NCBI RefSeq assembly: GCF_918797505.1
Contig: NC_092793.1
Location: forward strand, 45,062,243 to 45,126,242
DNA from: Bemisia tabaci
Lineage: Eukaryota; Arthropoda; Insecta; Hemiptera; Aleyrodidae
Direction: 5' to 3'
DNA: 64,000 nt
The notes beneath the pieces were generated by a model. It had not been told where the DNA came from and made no database searches. It saw nothing but the letters and a program-made list of their open reading frames with translations. Positions 1 through 10,242 of this stretch are shown one piece after another. Each line of letters starts with the position of its first letter. Within the stretch, counting starts at the first letter, position 1. The position numbers and the translations under genes were made by a program.

Positions 1-543
1 CTGGACAACGCTCAATCAGGTAAAAAAACAGATGAAAAGGTTGGCAATCCAGCTGAAAATCTAGAGAATGATGAAAATGGAAAGGGAAATTTGCGGGAGG
101 AAGAACGTTTAAAAGCAAATCCAAAGGATGATGAAATTCTAAATGATAAAGCAAGGGAGTCTCAGCCTGAAAATCTGGAAATGAAGACAGTATTATCATC
201 AAAGGGAGATAAATTGACTGAAAATGGTGACAAAGCTGGTGCCCATGCTGAAACTATCATCAAGGGAGATACTCAGCCTGCCAAAGTTGGTGTCCAACCA
301 TCTTTTGCCGATTCCTTTGACCTTAAAGTTGGCAAAACTGATAGTGTAGATAAATTAAAAGCAATGTTTCCTGAATTGGAAGTAATGAATCGATTGCCGG
401 AAATTGATGCTATTGTTGTGAATGAAAACAAACCAAATCTTAATGTTACTAGTCCTTTCAACAAAGGCAATCCTAGTTTGATTGATTCATCCATAGCGAA
501 TATTTTTACACAGAGTTATCAGAATCCCATCAAATGGCCAAAG
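1..543 (+). CDS. kis: kismet/CHD7-type chromatin remodeller, coding exon (partial, gene continues left)
   Basis: The reading frame is open from base 1 in phase 0 and ends at a canonical donor (AAG then gtaagt at 544), giving 181 residues. The segment is acidic and lysine-rich, with a hydrophobic block ending in KWPK. It joins in frame to the next exon (DHALQ...GEWPVGR), and the joined WPKD...HGEWPV stretch is what I recognise from the region C-terminal to the helicase in CHD7/Kismet proteins. These are nuclear ATP-dependent nucleosome remodellers. The chromodomains, SNF2 ATPase and SANT/SLIDE parts must lie upstream of the window. Family identity rests mainly on the BRK domain in the last two exons. 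The ATG at 91 is internal, not a start. Confidence 0.8.
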
Positions 544-914
544 GTAAGTTCATGTTTTTACCTCTAGGCTCTTCTCTTTGTATTTTATGAATTCCTTCTT
601 GTAAGAAAAGAAATTTACTAGATGCCTAGAGAATTTAAGTTATTGTCTTGCTCTCCCAACTTCAACCATGTTCAAAAGTACATTATTTAAAGCATGCCGC
701 TTAGAAGGGGTTGCTCAAATGCTTCAAAGATGCTTCTTTACTAGTGAAACATAAGATTTTACCTTAGTGACCTCATTTTATGTGATAAGAATGAACTCCT
801 GCAGTCCGGCCTGTTTTTTTTTAAACCAAGGTAATTTTCCCGGAAGAAAAAGATGGCGTCTACAAGTAGCCTCTGGATCGATGCAGGGGGGGGTTTCCAA
901 CTTAAAGCTTATCC
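544..914. other. Intron 1, first part: nothing recognised
   Basis: This begins at the GT donor after exon 543. I see no open frame of note, RNA gene or terminal repeats. A short G-run lies near 887-893. Confidence 0.5.
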
Positions 915-2815
915 TGTAGGGATGAGGGAAGAAAGGGATGGAAATAACAACATATAGCCAGGAGATCAGAGGAGCTTGTATGTAGGCAAAGAGAACAGGA
1001 CAAGTGAGTAGCCTAGCCCAGGAAATAGATATGCCACATATGCAACCGAAATCGTTCAGGGTGCCAACCCCGGGCGACCCTCATCCTGGCTCCTAACATG
1101 GATGGGGCAAAAACTCATCCTGAAGTGTTGTGAATGTACTTACCGTCTAATTCGATTTTTTGCCACTCATACCTTTGCTGTTGTTGATTTACATATTCCA
1201 ACAAGTTCACATTTGCAATTGCGAGGTTCTATTTACCCACCGAGTTAGTGTTTGATTTTTCAGTCATTGCAGAAGTGGCCAGAAGTTGGTGGCAAGTGAT
1301 CAGCAATGTCTTTTGGAATTGGCCAAAAAGGTCTAGAATTTAGGATTGCCTCAATTTTCTGAATAAGTGTTAAGTTCTTCGAAATGAAGTACGAGGTCTG
1401 TTAGATTAGAAACCGGATTTTGGTCATAACTAGCTTACCGTGCGTCCGCATTAGGTTTTCTTGGACTTTTCTGATAGCTGATAACATACTAAAGAACGCT
1501 ATGTTCAGAGATTTTGTTTATTTTGATCAGTGTTCATTCTGTGTAATCTTGAATAAGAGGAAGCCCGGTGCGTTCTGCGATATTCATCATGCGATCTCTG
1601 ATAGAGCAAAGATTTAACATTAAATTTTGTTTTAAGCTCGGTATACCTTGTACTGAAACTTTTGGTATGCTAAGTAAAGTATACCAAGATCATTGAATGA
1701 GTTGTTCTCACTATTTTGAATGGGTTAAACGATTCAAAATTGATCAGGAGTTCGTTGAAGATGAGGAGCATGGGAATCGACCATCAACGGCAACTAACAT
1801 TTGTCACGTGGAAGAAGTGCGGCCAAAAGTCTCGAAAATGGTCGTTTTGAGCTTGCTAAACATTTTAATATATTTCTGAAGACTCTGTACATACAATTTT
1901 GATAGAATATGTAGACATGCATCGAGTTTCAGGTACACTTGTCCCTTGATTGTTGTCCGTTGAACAAAAATCCAACACAATGTTAATTTCCCTATAGCTG
2001 CTTGAACGTTCTAACAATGATCCTACATTTTTGGATAGGATAATTTTCGGTGATAATACTTGAGTGTACGGCTACGATATGAAAACGAAACTCCTATCAT
2101 ACTTGTGGGTTGAAAAATTTAGTGCAAGACAGATAAAAGAGAGACAAGTTCGGTCAAATATAAAAATCGCAAAACACCCATGAGGTTGCCATACTTGAAG
2201 CCACATACCAACGAAGCTAATTAGGATTTTTCAAATCTGTGAACGTAGCGTTCTTAAGTATATTTCCAGCTATCAGGAAAGATCAAGAAAACCTAATTCG
2301 GACGCACAGTAGGCTAGTTATGACCAAAATCCGGTTTCTAATCTAACAGACCTCGTATACCCGTTGTTAGAGTCTTTGAAAATTATGTTTTAAGCTTCAG
2401 ACACATCTCTCTTATAACCCACCAAAATTATGAGGTTAACTATGGATGCACTCCATTCAATCCGTTTTTCTTGGAAGTAATTTAAAATTTCAGATAAAAG
2501 GTTATTCTCAAAAATTAGGGGACTGTTCAGAGTATATTTTTAGAGGTAATATGTGTCTAAACACGAATCTTTGCACGTTACATGTAGCAACTTGTTGAAG
2601 CTTGAATATCTCAACAATTAACTGCACTCCATCAAACGGTTTATCTGACAGCACATTTTTGTTACATCAGCTGTGTCTGCAAACGCGAACCAGTGAAACC
2701 TTATCAGTAAATATTAAATGTCTCCTTTGATTCCGAACGGCTGAGTGCTGACCCATATGATTCACCTGAAGTTGTTGGAAAATCTGTCAGAGATGACCTA
2801 AAAAATACTTCAGTC
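915..2815 (-). mobile_element. Degenerate BEL/Pao retrotransposon fragment with nested mariner
   Basis: Read from left to right, pieces of this stretch match the better preserved BEL/Pao copy at 59706-64000 in the same order. 915-1075 resembles its LTR-like end (tgtaggg... to ccgggcg). 1140-1200 resembles the integrase C-terminal region near 60060-60130. 2570-2630 resembles 60890-60975 in RNase H. 2640-2720 resembles 62245-62312 in reverse transcriptase. 2740-2815 resembles 63712-63811. All intervening coding DNA is deleted, and a mariner sits at 1390-2357. No reading frame survives. Colinearity was judged by eye and the identity is clearly low. The fragment lies antisense in intron 1 of the host gene. 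Confidence 0.7.
1390..2357 (+). mobile_element. Mariner (Tc1/mariner) element, internally deleted, copy 1
   Basis: Inverted termini start CGAGGTCTGTTAGATTAG and run for about 45 bp at each end (1392-1436 and 2311-2355). They are flanked by TA at 1390-1391 and 2356-2357, the expected mariner target duplication. At ~968 bp it is shorter than the usual ~1.3 kb. A short frame at 1697-1879 keeps the mariner N-terminal helix-turn-helix pattern (FEWVKRF...EFVEDEE...RPSTA). Stops and frameshifts follow, so no transposase is made. A sister copy lies at 26797-27763. This copy sits inside the decayed BEL/Pao fragment, so it arrived later. Confidence 0.9.
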
Positions 2816-3296
2816 TAGAGTTGGGCCGAAATGGATTTTCCGCGTCACCGGATCCAGATACGGATATCAATTTTTTGTATCCAGCAGCTAATTTGCTAAG
2901 GTATCCGGTTGAAACCAGATAATACCGGATCCGGATAGTGCTTTTTTGCGTGCGAAAAATCTCCCGATTTCGAGCGAGAAGAATCTTCCCTAGAGCTAAA
3001 AAGCTATAAAATAGAAGCTACGCATATTGACAAAAGTATCGATACTACATCTTTTCAAGAAAATTTGTGTAAAAATTCCAAAAAATTTACTTCTCCATTG
3101 TTTTCCTGGAAATAGAAAATGAGAAAGTTAAATTTTTAAAGATTATTGTGCCGAACAGTTGTAAAAAGCATGGTTAGTCCACCATCACTTGTTTCATCTA
3201 GGCAACTTAACTGTGCAGCAATAAGGGTTTTATTGAACAGATTATTTTCATTTACCATTGCTTTGCACCCTTAATGAAAAACTGCCCTTTTCACAG
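2816..3296. other. Intron 1, last part: GGATCCGGAT-rich patch, otherwise unassigned
   Basis: Bases 2845-2940 repeat a motif around GGATCCGGAT / GGATATC several times, as degenerate simple repeats do. The acceptor ttttcacag ends at 3296. No gene is seen. Confidence 0.45.
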
Positions 3297-3564
3297 GATC
3301 ATGCACTTCAAGTGAGACTTCAACACATTGCACACTGTGTAGAACATGGGGAATGGCCAGTCGGTAGAAACTTCTCTGCCTACTCAGTGCCAGAAGAAGT
3401 TAATCCGGAAATCATACCAAAGAGAGAGCCCTCAACTCCGCGCTCCGTGTCTGAGAGCTCTGAAGTTATCACAATTACAACTGATCATGGGCTCAATAAA
3501 TTCACAGCTCATCAACCAATGAAAAGGAAAAGACATATTGCTATCGATGTGGAAACGGAGAGAG
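3297..3564 (+). CDS. kis: kismet/CHD7-type coding exon 2 of window
   Basis: The exon follows acceptor ttttcacag and enters in phase 0 (GAT CAT GCA...). It ends at 3564, one base into a codon, before a gtgcgc donor. That base is completed by the next exon to give Ala (ER-AKLHALL). About 89 residues: a helical start (DHALQVRLQHIAHCVEHGEWPVGR), a Ser/Thr-Pro-rich linker (PSTPRSVSESSE) and a basic KRKRH patch that could act in nuclear import. The donor is a weak variant of GTRAGT, but the phase match on both sides supports it. Confidence 0.8.
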
Positions 3565-5040
3565 GTGCGCATTAAAATTTTATTTTTCAAATTTTCAATG
3601 GAGCAATGCGATGACTTCAGATTGGCAAATTTGTCAAGGAATTGTTTTGCTGTGTAACCTTCAAGTTTTTTGCTCCTCCCAAAAAATTTCATTTCTTTCA
3701 ATTTCAAGAGACTTGGTGCTTAGAATGCTTAGAAAAATATTTATAAGGTATCATGCCTTTCCTCACGCCCCCCCCCCTAAAAAAAAAAACCCTTGAAAAG
3801 TAAATAAATAAATTCAGGGAGTATCATGCCCCAAATCCCTGGAAAGTCAAGGAATTATCAAATTCAAGAAAACTTGTAATGAATACATGCAATTATTTTA
3901 AGAAAGATCCTGAAACTTACAGGTATGCTGAATATAACAACCAAAACCTTCTAATCTTCCAGTTTTTAAAGAGTAAAGAAACCAGATGTTAAAAGAGTTG
4001 TAAGTGTGAGTATATGGTAATTCAACTAATAACACAACCAGAACTCATACCTAAATAACTAGAGGATGGGTTTACTGATGTTTTTCCTTTACCAAAATAA
4101 AATTAAATAAACAAATAAAAACACTATCATATTTATTTAAACTTAAAACTTTTCGACCAATTTGAGCCAAAAATCTGAAATATTTTATTGGCTGGAGTCC
4201 AATATTTTATAGAAAATCTGTGCTATTTCCTTTCAGGATTGAATACTGGGAATTGTTTGAATTTCGAACAGTGAATTAGATGAACTTGATTTAAAACTAT
4301 CAGTCACTCAAGGCCAACAATGAGTCGGTTAGGCGTTTAAAGTATTGGCTTGCTAAGAATTGTTTTCCATAGTTCCTGGCCCTGGCAGGAGAAAAACCAA
4401 TGTATATGTTAAAACATTTGAAAGTATAATTCCTGCAGAGAAACAACGCTTGTTGTTGTGAGAGTGCTCAAAACGCTCTTGCATGTAACTGCTCACACAG
4501 GGTCACGATTGTCAAGATTTATTTTTGATAATGCCATTGCACATATAAATAATGGTAGTTTAACCAAGGCCTTAGTTGAGATAGGAATGATGTAGCTGAT
4601 AAGTAGAGAACATAAGAGTAATTCACATAATTCCAAACATGGAATGGAATTAAGTTTGAAGTTTCCAGAAATGAAATTAAGTTAATAAGGTATGTTTTCC
4701 ACTTATAAACCACCACATTCCTATCTCACCCAAGGCTTTAGTCAAACTACTAAACAAGGGGTCATGAATGAATCAAATCACTTCACATGAGGAAGATGGG
4801 AGTGGTGATGCTGAACTCAAGACTGTATCACCTAACCTTAAGTCTCAATCTGATCGTTAATGTACCTCTGTGTTGCCACTCATTCAACCTTTTCAGATGT
4901 GGCCAAAATCTTCCTTACGTTAAGGAATTGGCCAGATTTGCGAGTGCATGACTATCTCCAGAATGTCTGAGGGTCATATAATCATACAAACATACTTTCA
5001 TAACTATGCATATAATACTTAGTTCTTCTTATTTCTGCAG
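3565..5040. other. Intron 2: no mobile element or gene recognised
   Basis: AT-rich sequence with a C/A-rich run at 3768-3790. I found no terminal repeats, RNA gene or coding frame beyond short random frames. It ends at acceptor tttctgcag (5040). Confidence 0.5.
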
Positions 5041-5317
5041 CTAAACTTCATGCGCTTCTCAATAGTAACCTGCAAGCATCACATTTATTGAAGCACTCCT
5101 CACCGAACGTTTTTGAAACAGAGGAAACATCAGAACCTGATTCTCGGCGCTCAACTCCAATTACCACATCATTGCAGCCACCGCCTGCTCATCAACATTC
5201 ATCACCAGCTCCACGTGTGCTATCTATGCCTTTTGATTTAAAGTATCACACTGTAACGCAGACTCCTTCGCTCAAAACAGCAGTTGCCTCACCAGCACCT
5301 ATGGATCTCTCATCTAG
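5041..5317 (+). CDS. kis: kismet/CHD7-type coding exon 3 of window
   Basis: It enters in phase 1 (CT completing the codon begun at 3564), ends two bases into a codon at a gtaatt donor, and joins in frame to 13938. About 92 residues: KLHALLNSN...LLKHSSPNVF, then a Ser/Pro/His-rich disordered stretch. The motif MDLSSR at the end is completed across the splice to MDLSSSLPKMKTPDLSAG. The middle is low complexity, so only the ends carry family signal. Confidence 0.78.
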
Positions 5318-7045
5318 GTAATTGTTTTGAATTTAGTATGCTGTATTGAAGAAATTGAATGAATGGTTATTACTCTCTCCATATCAAGACCATATGGCTG
5401 ACGCTAGTGTTTTCTATCCTACTGCACTTGACCAGTCATCGGTAGCATCTAAGAATAAGAGGCCGGTGCTGTGAGGTTGAATTCCTTCTATTGGTCAGCG
5501 ATTGAATCTGTCGTTAAATGCTCGCATGCATGCTGTAGTCATTGATCTTGATTCTAACGCAGAGATAGTTATGAGAGAGTAAGAAGTGCACAAGAATAGA
5601 CATAATTTCAGACAAAATAGCATTGAGTCCCCATTATTCTGTAAAGGAACTGTACTGTTGTCTCGAGTTGAGTGAAATGGTACCCTTCTTTGGCAATTTG
5701 TAGCCTCAAATTTTGTTCGTTGTTTGCCCAAAACGTAACCCTGTAAGCATCTAGTCCATCATAAGTACTGTTGTCATGACTAACGTGAAATGAAAAAGGC
5801 CCTCTTTAACCTCCCAAGTCCCCATGGCGAGATGTCTCGCCATATATTTTAGTAGTGTTTAAGACCCAGTGGCAAAAGGACTTGCCATTTCAAGCGCTAA
5901 TTTGAGTTGCCAAAGCGCTACACTGACACCATTGAATAATTCATAAGCGTGCTCTAATGCTCTATTATATGCTGGATGAAGGAGATTAATTTTGTGCCGA
6001 TTTTTGTTTGTGTGGAAAGTAAAACGGCGAAAAGTCCAAATTGGCTCAACACTGAAGCACTATATAAGTTGTGTTTCTGGGTTCTAGGTTATATTTGCAG
6101 GTAGAATTTATTGATTTTTATTCATCTGGCTAGTGCCTGAGGAGAGCTTTGAATGGTTATTATTAACAACTCAACGAAAAATGAAGAATTTGTTCAATGA
6201 AATTCTCTACTGGGTCATTCCATTGTTACAGGTGTGACAACAATTTAACTTTAAACAAGAATTTGGACACTTTCTTGGAGTTAAATTAAGAAATTATCTG
6301 CAGTAGCAGAAAGAACTTTTTATGTAGATCATTACAGTCTGTCTGAATTTTTTTTTAATTTGTTCCATTCCTCAGAAAAAACTCTAAGGCTGCGTTACGG
6401 GTGTGACCGATTTTGGAAGTGGTGGAGTGTAAAGTGGAAACTCAGCGAATTTTATGAATGTAAAAATCTGATTAAATTATATAATGAAGCCAAGGGTTTT
6501 TGCTTCAACTGCTGATGATCTGTTTTCAATTATCTTTTTTTCTCTCCTTGAAAAATGGGAAAGTATATAAAAACCCCTGTTTAGCGTTGCACATGTGACC
6601 GTCAGTATACTAAATTTTAAAAGTCACATATGATAAACAGTAATTACTTTTAAAAGTTAAAACTTTGCAGGAGCACATGTTATCTATTTCTTGACGAATG
6701 TAAACATAAACCCAAACTTGGTTTTGGTGATAACATCAGAAAACAGTGCTGTCACTCTTTTTACAGTAGGATAAGGCTAAGCGACAGGGTTACAAAACAC
6801 AAATTGCAAGAAAAAAACAAAATGTAGGTAAACCCCATATATTTCCGAAAACTAGAAGTATTAAGGAGTCCAAAAATTAATATTGTTGGGTCATTTGCAT
6901 GGGAAAAAAAATACCCCCTGGACTACCTAGGTGTGGAATGACCCTGCTCGGGCGCTACTGTGTGCATTTTCTCAAAACTCATTTTTCTACTTACTGCGTT
7001 CCTGAGTAGCACAGCATTTAATGAAGCTTTTTACCAATGAAAGAA
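5318..7045. other. Intron 3, first part: nothing recognised
   Basis: No coding frame, RNA gene or paired terminal repeats were found. The sequence is AT-rich with scattered short T-runs. Confidence 0.45.
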
Positions 7046-7062
7046 TCCTATATATTAAAATG

Positions 7063-7600
7063 CAAAGTTCCGAATCTTGGGGCATTAACTTTGAGAGAAC
7101 CACCGGACCGATTTGCGTGATCTTTTTTTTAAATGAAAGCCCCTGAGCTGTAGATTTGCAGGCTGTGATCGTTTTTTCGATTTTTTCAAATTTTCTCCCA
7201 TAATTTTCTCAAATTTTCTTCGATGCATTAAAACGGAGGTCCGAATCTTTAGACGTTAACTTTGAGAGAACCACTGGACCGATTTGCATGATTTTTGTTT
7301 TAAATGAAAGTCTGTGATCTGCAGATTTGCAGACTGTGATCGTTTTTTCGATTTTCTCAAATTGTCTTACTTTTATCGACGAGTGAAGTTTAGCTGGGCT
7401 CAAATTTTCTCCCATTTATTCAGACTAAAGTCCGCATTTTGGGACATTAACTTTGAGAGAACCACCGGACCGATTTGCATGGGGTTTTTTTTAAATGAAA
7501 GCTTCTGATCTGTAAATTTGCAGGCTGTAATTGTTTTTTCGATTTTCTCAAATTTTCTTACTTTTATCGACGAGTAAAGTTCAGCTGTTTCGAGCGGTCA
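7063..7600 (+). repeat. Tandem repeat, ~3 units of ~165-190 bp, inside the Helitron
   Basis: Each unit contains a near-constant core: TTAACTTTGAGAGAACCAC, then GGACCGATTTGC, a T-run, AAATGAAAG, and GATCGTTTTTTCGATTTT. Cores begin near 7086, 7256 and 7447. Units differ by several percent and by small indels. It may be a subterminal repeat of the Helitron. Confidence 0.8.
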
Positions 7601-7989
7601 TCTGGCCGCTACCTGCTTACGCGTCCCTAGATACCCCCACTAGGGTCTCAGCCACCCCTCCCACCACGTTCTTTCGGCTATCTCCGTTTTCTTTCGTATA
7701 GCTTTCCTCCCACCAACCTCAAAGAAGGTTTGGGTCGCATTGTCGTTCGTCACTCACCACCCACATTCCGTCGCAATCTCTCAGCTACTCCGCTTCACCA
7801 CTTCTTGATAGGCATCCTGGCGGTTTGACTGACCCTGACTTATTAACTGCAGCGGTGCGCACACGTATTGCTAACAACATTATTTATTGTTATGGACATT
7901 TTATTCTTATTTGTTCTTTTCTCTTTCCAACTTTGTTTCAAATTTGCTTCGTTTCTTCCTCTCTCTTTATTTTGTTGGTCGGTCGACTA

Positions 7990-9584
7990 CGTTGATCGGC
8001 TTTTTGCTATTGAAAGCACATTAAAACTTCATGGATTTTCAATATCATCATTTGATCTTCCGGAATTGCTTCCTATTAACCTGAATCTTCAAGGGTCAGA
8101 GCCTGACTCTCCTCCCCCTAAAACTATGATTCCATGATTTCTGCCGCTAACCCAGAGCAACATCAAATTATTTCTGAAATAATTAGTCTCATCCAAAATC
8201 CATCTTACACGTGTAATGCGATTTTCATTGATGGTCCAGGAGGATCGGGAAAAACTTTCGTTTAAGAATGTCTTACTGCTTATTGTACAAAGGAAAACTT
8301 AGACGTCATCTCCGTTGCTTGGACAGGTATCTCCGCATCGTTGCTACCTAACGGTCGGCCGGTTCATAGCAAATTCAAAATTCCTTCGGTTCTGAATGAG
8401 AATTCTGTGTCGAGTCTCACGGTTAGCTCAAGAGAGGCTGAGACTATTCGGAAAACAACGATCATTTTTTGGGGCGAAGCTCCCATGGTTATAACGCATT
8501 CTCTGGCATGCATCGACCGACTTCTTATTTAGAGAATGGGTAATGATATCCCTTTTCGAGGAAAAATTGTCGTCTAGGGTGGTGATTTTAGACAGGTTTT
8601 ACCCGTTGTTCCGCATGCCTCTCGCCAAACATTGGTGCAAAATGCAATCAAATTCTCACCACTTTGACCTCTTTTCAAAATCAGAAAACTTACTCAAAAT
8701 ATGAGATTTTTGCAAGACGAAGCGGAGTTTGCAAAATTTTAACTCGAAATAGGTGATGGTATTTACCTTTCTGCTAAAAAAGGCCATGCCGGAATTCATT
8801 GATTTACCGACAAGCAGTATTACTGAAACTGATATTATTACTGAAATTTCTGGAAAAGATAGCTTCCTCATGTTCGAACGTAGATTTCACAAACTGCGCA
8901 ATTTTGGCCCCTAAAAATAAGCATTGCAATGAAATTAACGACAAGGTTGTTGAAGTTCTTTCAGGTGTCTCTAAAACGTACTTCAGTGTTAACAGGCTCA
9001 TTGTAGAGGAAGAGGCTCTCAATTTTCCCCTCGAATTCTTGGACAGTCTTAATCTTAGTGGCTCACCACCGCATAAACTCACACTTTTGGAGGGGGTTTT
9101 TGTCATGCTTTTAAGAAACCTCAACGTTTCTGAGGGTTTATCGAATGGTACCCGATTGATCGTCTGGAAACGCTATGAAAATTGTCTTGATTTGCAGGTC
9201 ATTTCCGGCGAGAAGGCCGGTGAAAGAATTTCACTGCCAAGAATTGATTTGTCACCTGCAGACTCCTCTCTCCCTTTCTCTTTTAAGAATCGACAATTTC
9301 CAATTCGCATTGCGTTCTGCATGACCATCATCAAAGCTAAGGGTCAAACACTGAAGCGAGTCGGCATTTATTTACCCCAAACAGTTTTTGGCCATGGTAA
9401 ACTATATGTTGCACTCTCACGAGCTACATCGTACAAAAATTTTGAAGTCCAAATTCTTCCCAAAGGCAACCGTACAAAAAACATCGTGCACAAAGAGGTG
9501 CTTCGATCTTTTATAAATCCCAAAAGCCTCATAGTCATTAGAAAATTATCAAAAAATAAAAATAAAAAAAAATTTAAACAGTAA
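7990..9584 (+). pseudogene. Helitron Pif1-like helicase, C-terminal part, broken
   Basis: Reading through breaks shows the ordered motifs of a Helitron superfamily-1 helicase. They are: a pre-helicase segment near 8040-8110; Walker A GPGGSGKT at 8233-8256, followed three codons later by an in-frame TAA (8263); a motif II region reading WGEAPM where the family has WDEAPM (near 8470); GGDFRQVLPVV (near 8580); LTQNMR (near 8690); then an open segment 8799-9584. That last part carries AILAPKN, the NG(T)R-like GTRLIV motif, KAKGQTL, and FGHGKLYVALSRA. Several stops lie in 8520-8860 and the acidic Walker B residue is changed, so it is inactive. The Rep nickase half is absent. Confidence 0.88.
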
Positions 9585-9797
9585 CACAAAAAAAAGAAAA
9601 ATTAATAATGCGAGCTTTTTATAACATTTTTCGGTAGAATGGCAGTCTCCACCCTGTAACGCAGAGAGGCTGTTAAATTCCTTGATCTTCTGCCGCAGAA
9701 TCATCATCATTATTAAATAGATTCAACTAATCGCTCCGATTCCAAATAAGCTACTGCACCACCATTGCTAGCTGTGGAGGGCGCCCGGAGCAGCTAG

Positions 9798-10242
9798 TTT
9801 AGGTTAAAGGTGTAAAGAGGCTGAATTTAGGGTAGTTCTGTACAAGTATGTTTGTAATATGGAAGAATTAAATGGAAATAGCTCCAATAGTGGTCTTGTA
9901 CAGTCACAATGTTTTTCCTGCCACATTTTTGCAGATGAGAGAGCACAGGCTGCAGCAGATTATCTGGATTGATGTGGTAGTCGGGTGTTACAGTTCATCA
10001 AAAGTTAGGATAATTCAGAATACACGGGAATGTTTAGGAAAGCATTTGAAGAGAGTCATTAAGGAGTGTAGTCAGGGTAATTTTCCAAAAGACTGCAGGG
10101 TTATAATTAGTTTGTATGATATGGGGTTCAAATTATAAGCCGTTGGATACTGTATAGCCAAATAAGCATAGGTCTAAGCAGGATTTGCAGCAAGCAACAG
10201 CATATTTAAATACATTAGAAACACCTGAGTGGCTTTTGAATG
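9798..10242. other. Unassigned intron sequence between Helitron and TIR element
   Basis: A short open frame (9872-10138) has no family signal I recognise. It could be a fragment of a further element. The strand and nature are unknown. Confidence 0.35.

Larger units (their letters stand above)
7046..9797 (+). mobile_element. Helitron relic
   Basis: The left end reads TCCTATATATTAAAATGC preceded by A (7045), which resembles the 5' ends of animal Helitrons. The right end reads GGGCGCCC...CAGCTAG followed by T (9798), matching the CTRR end next to a short hairpin and the A/T insertion site. Between them lie a ~165-180-bp tandem repeat and a broken Pif1-like helicase on the + strand. There is no Rep nickase domain in the ~1 kb before the helicase, so this is an internally deleted, non-autonomous copy. 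End positions are my best reading. The helicase assignment is much firmer than the ends. Confidence 0.7.

Noticed and set aside
2816..2945. GGATCCGGAT patch as an operator or insulator
   Set aside because: Looks like degenerate simple repeat; no supporting context.
9872..10138. 88-codon frame between Helitron and TIR element
   Set aside because: No family signal and no start or splice support.
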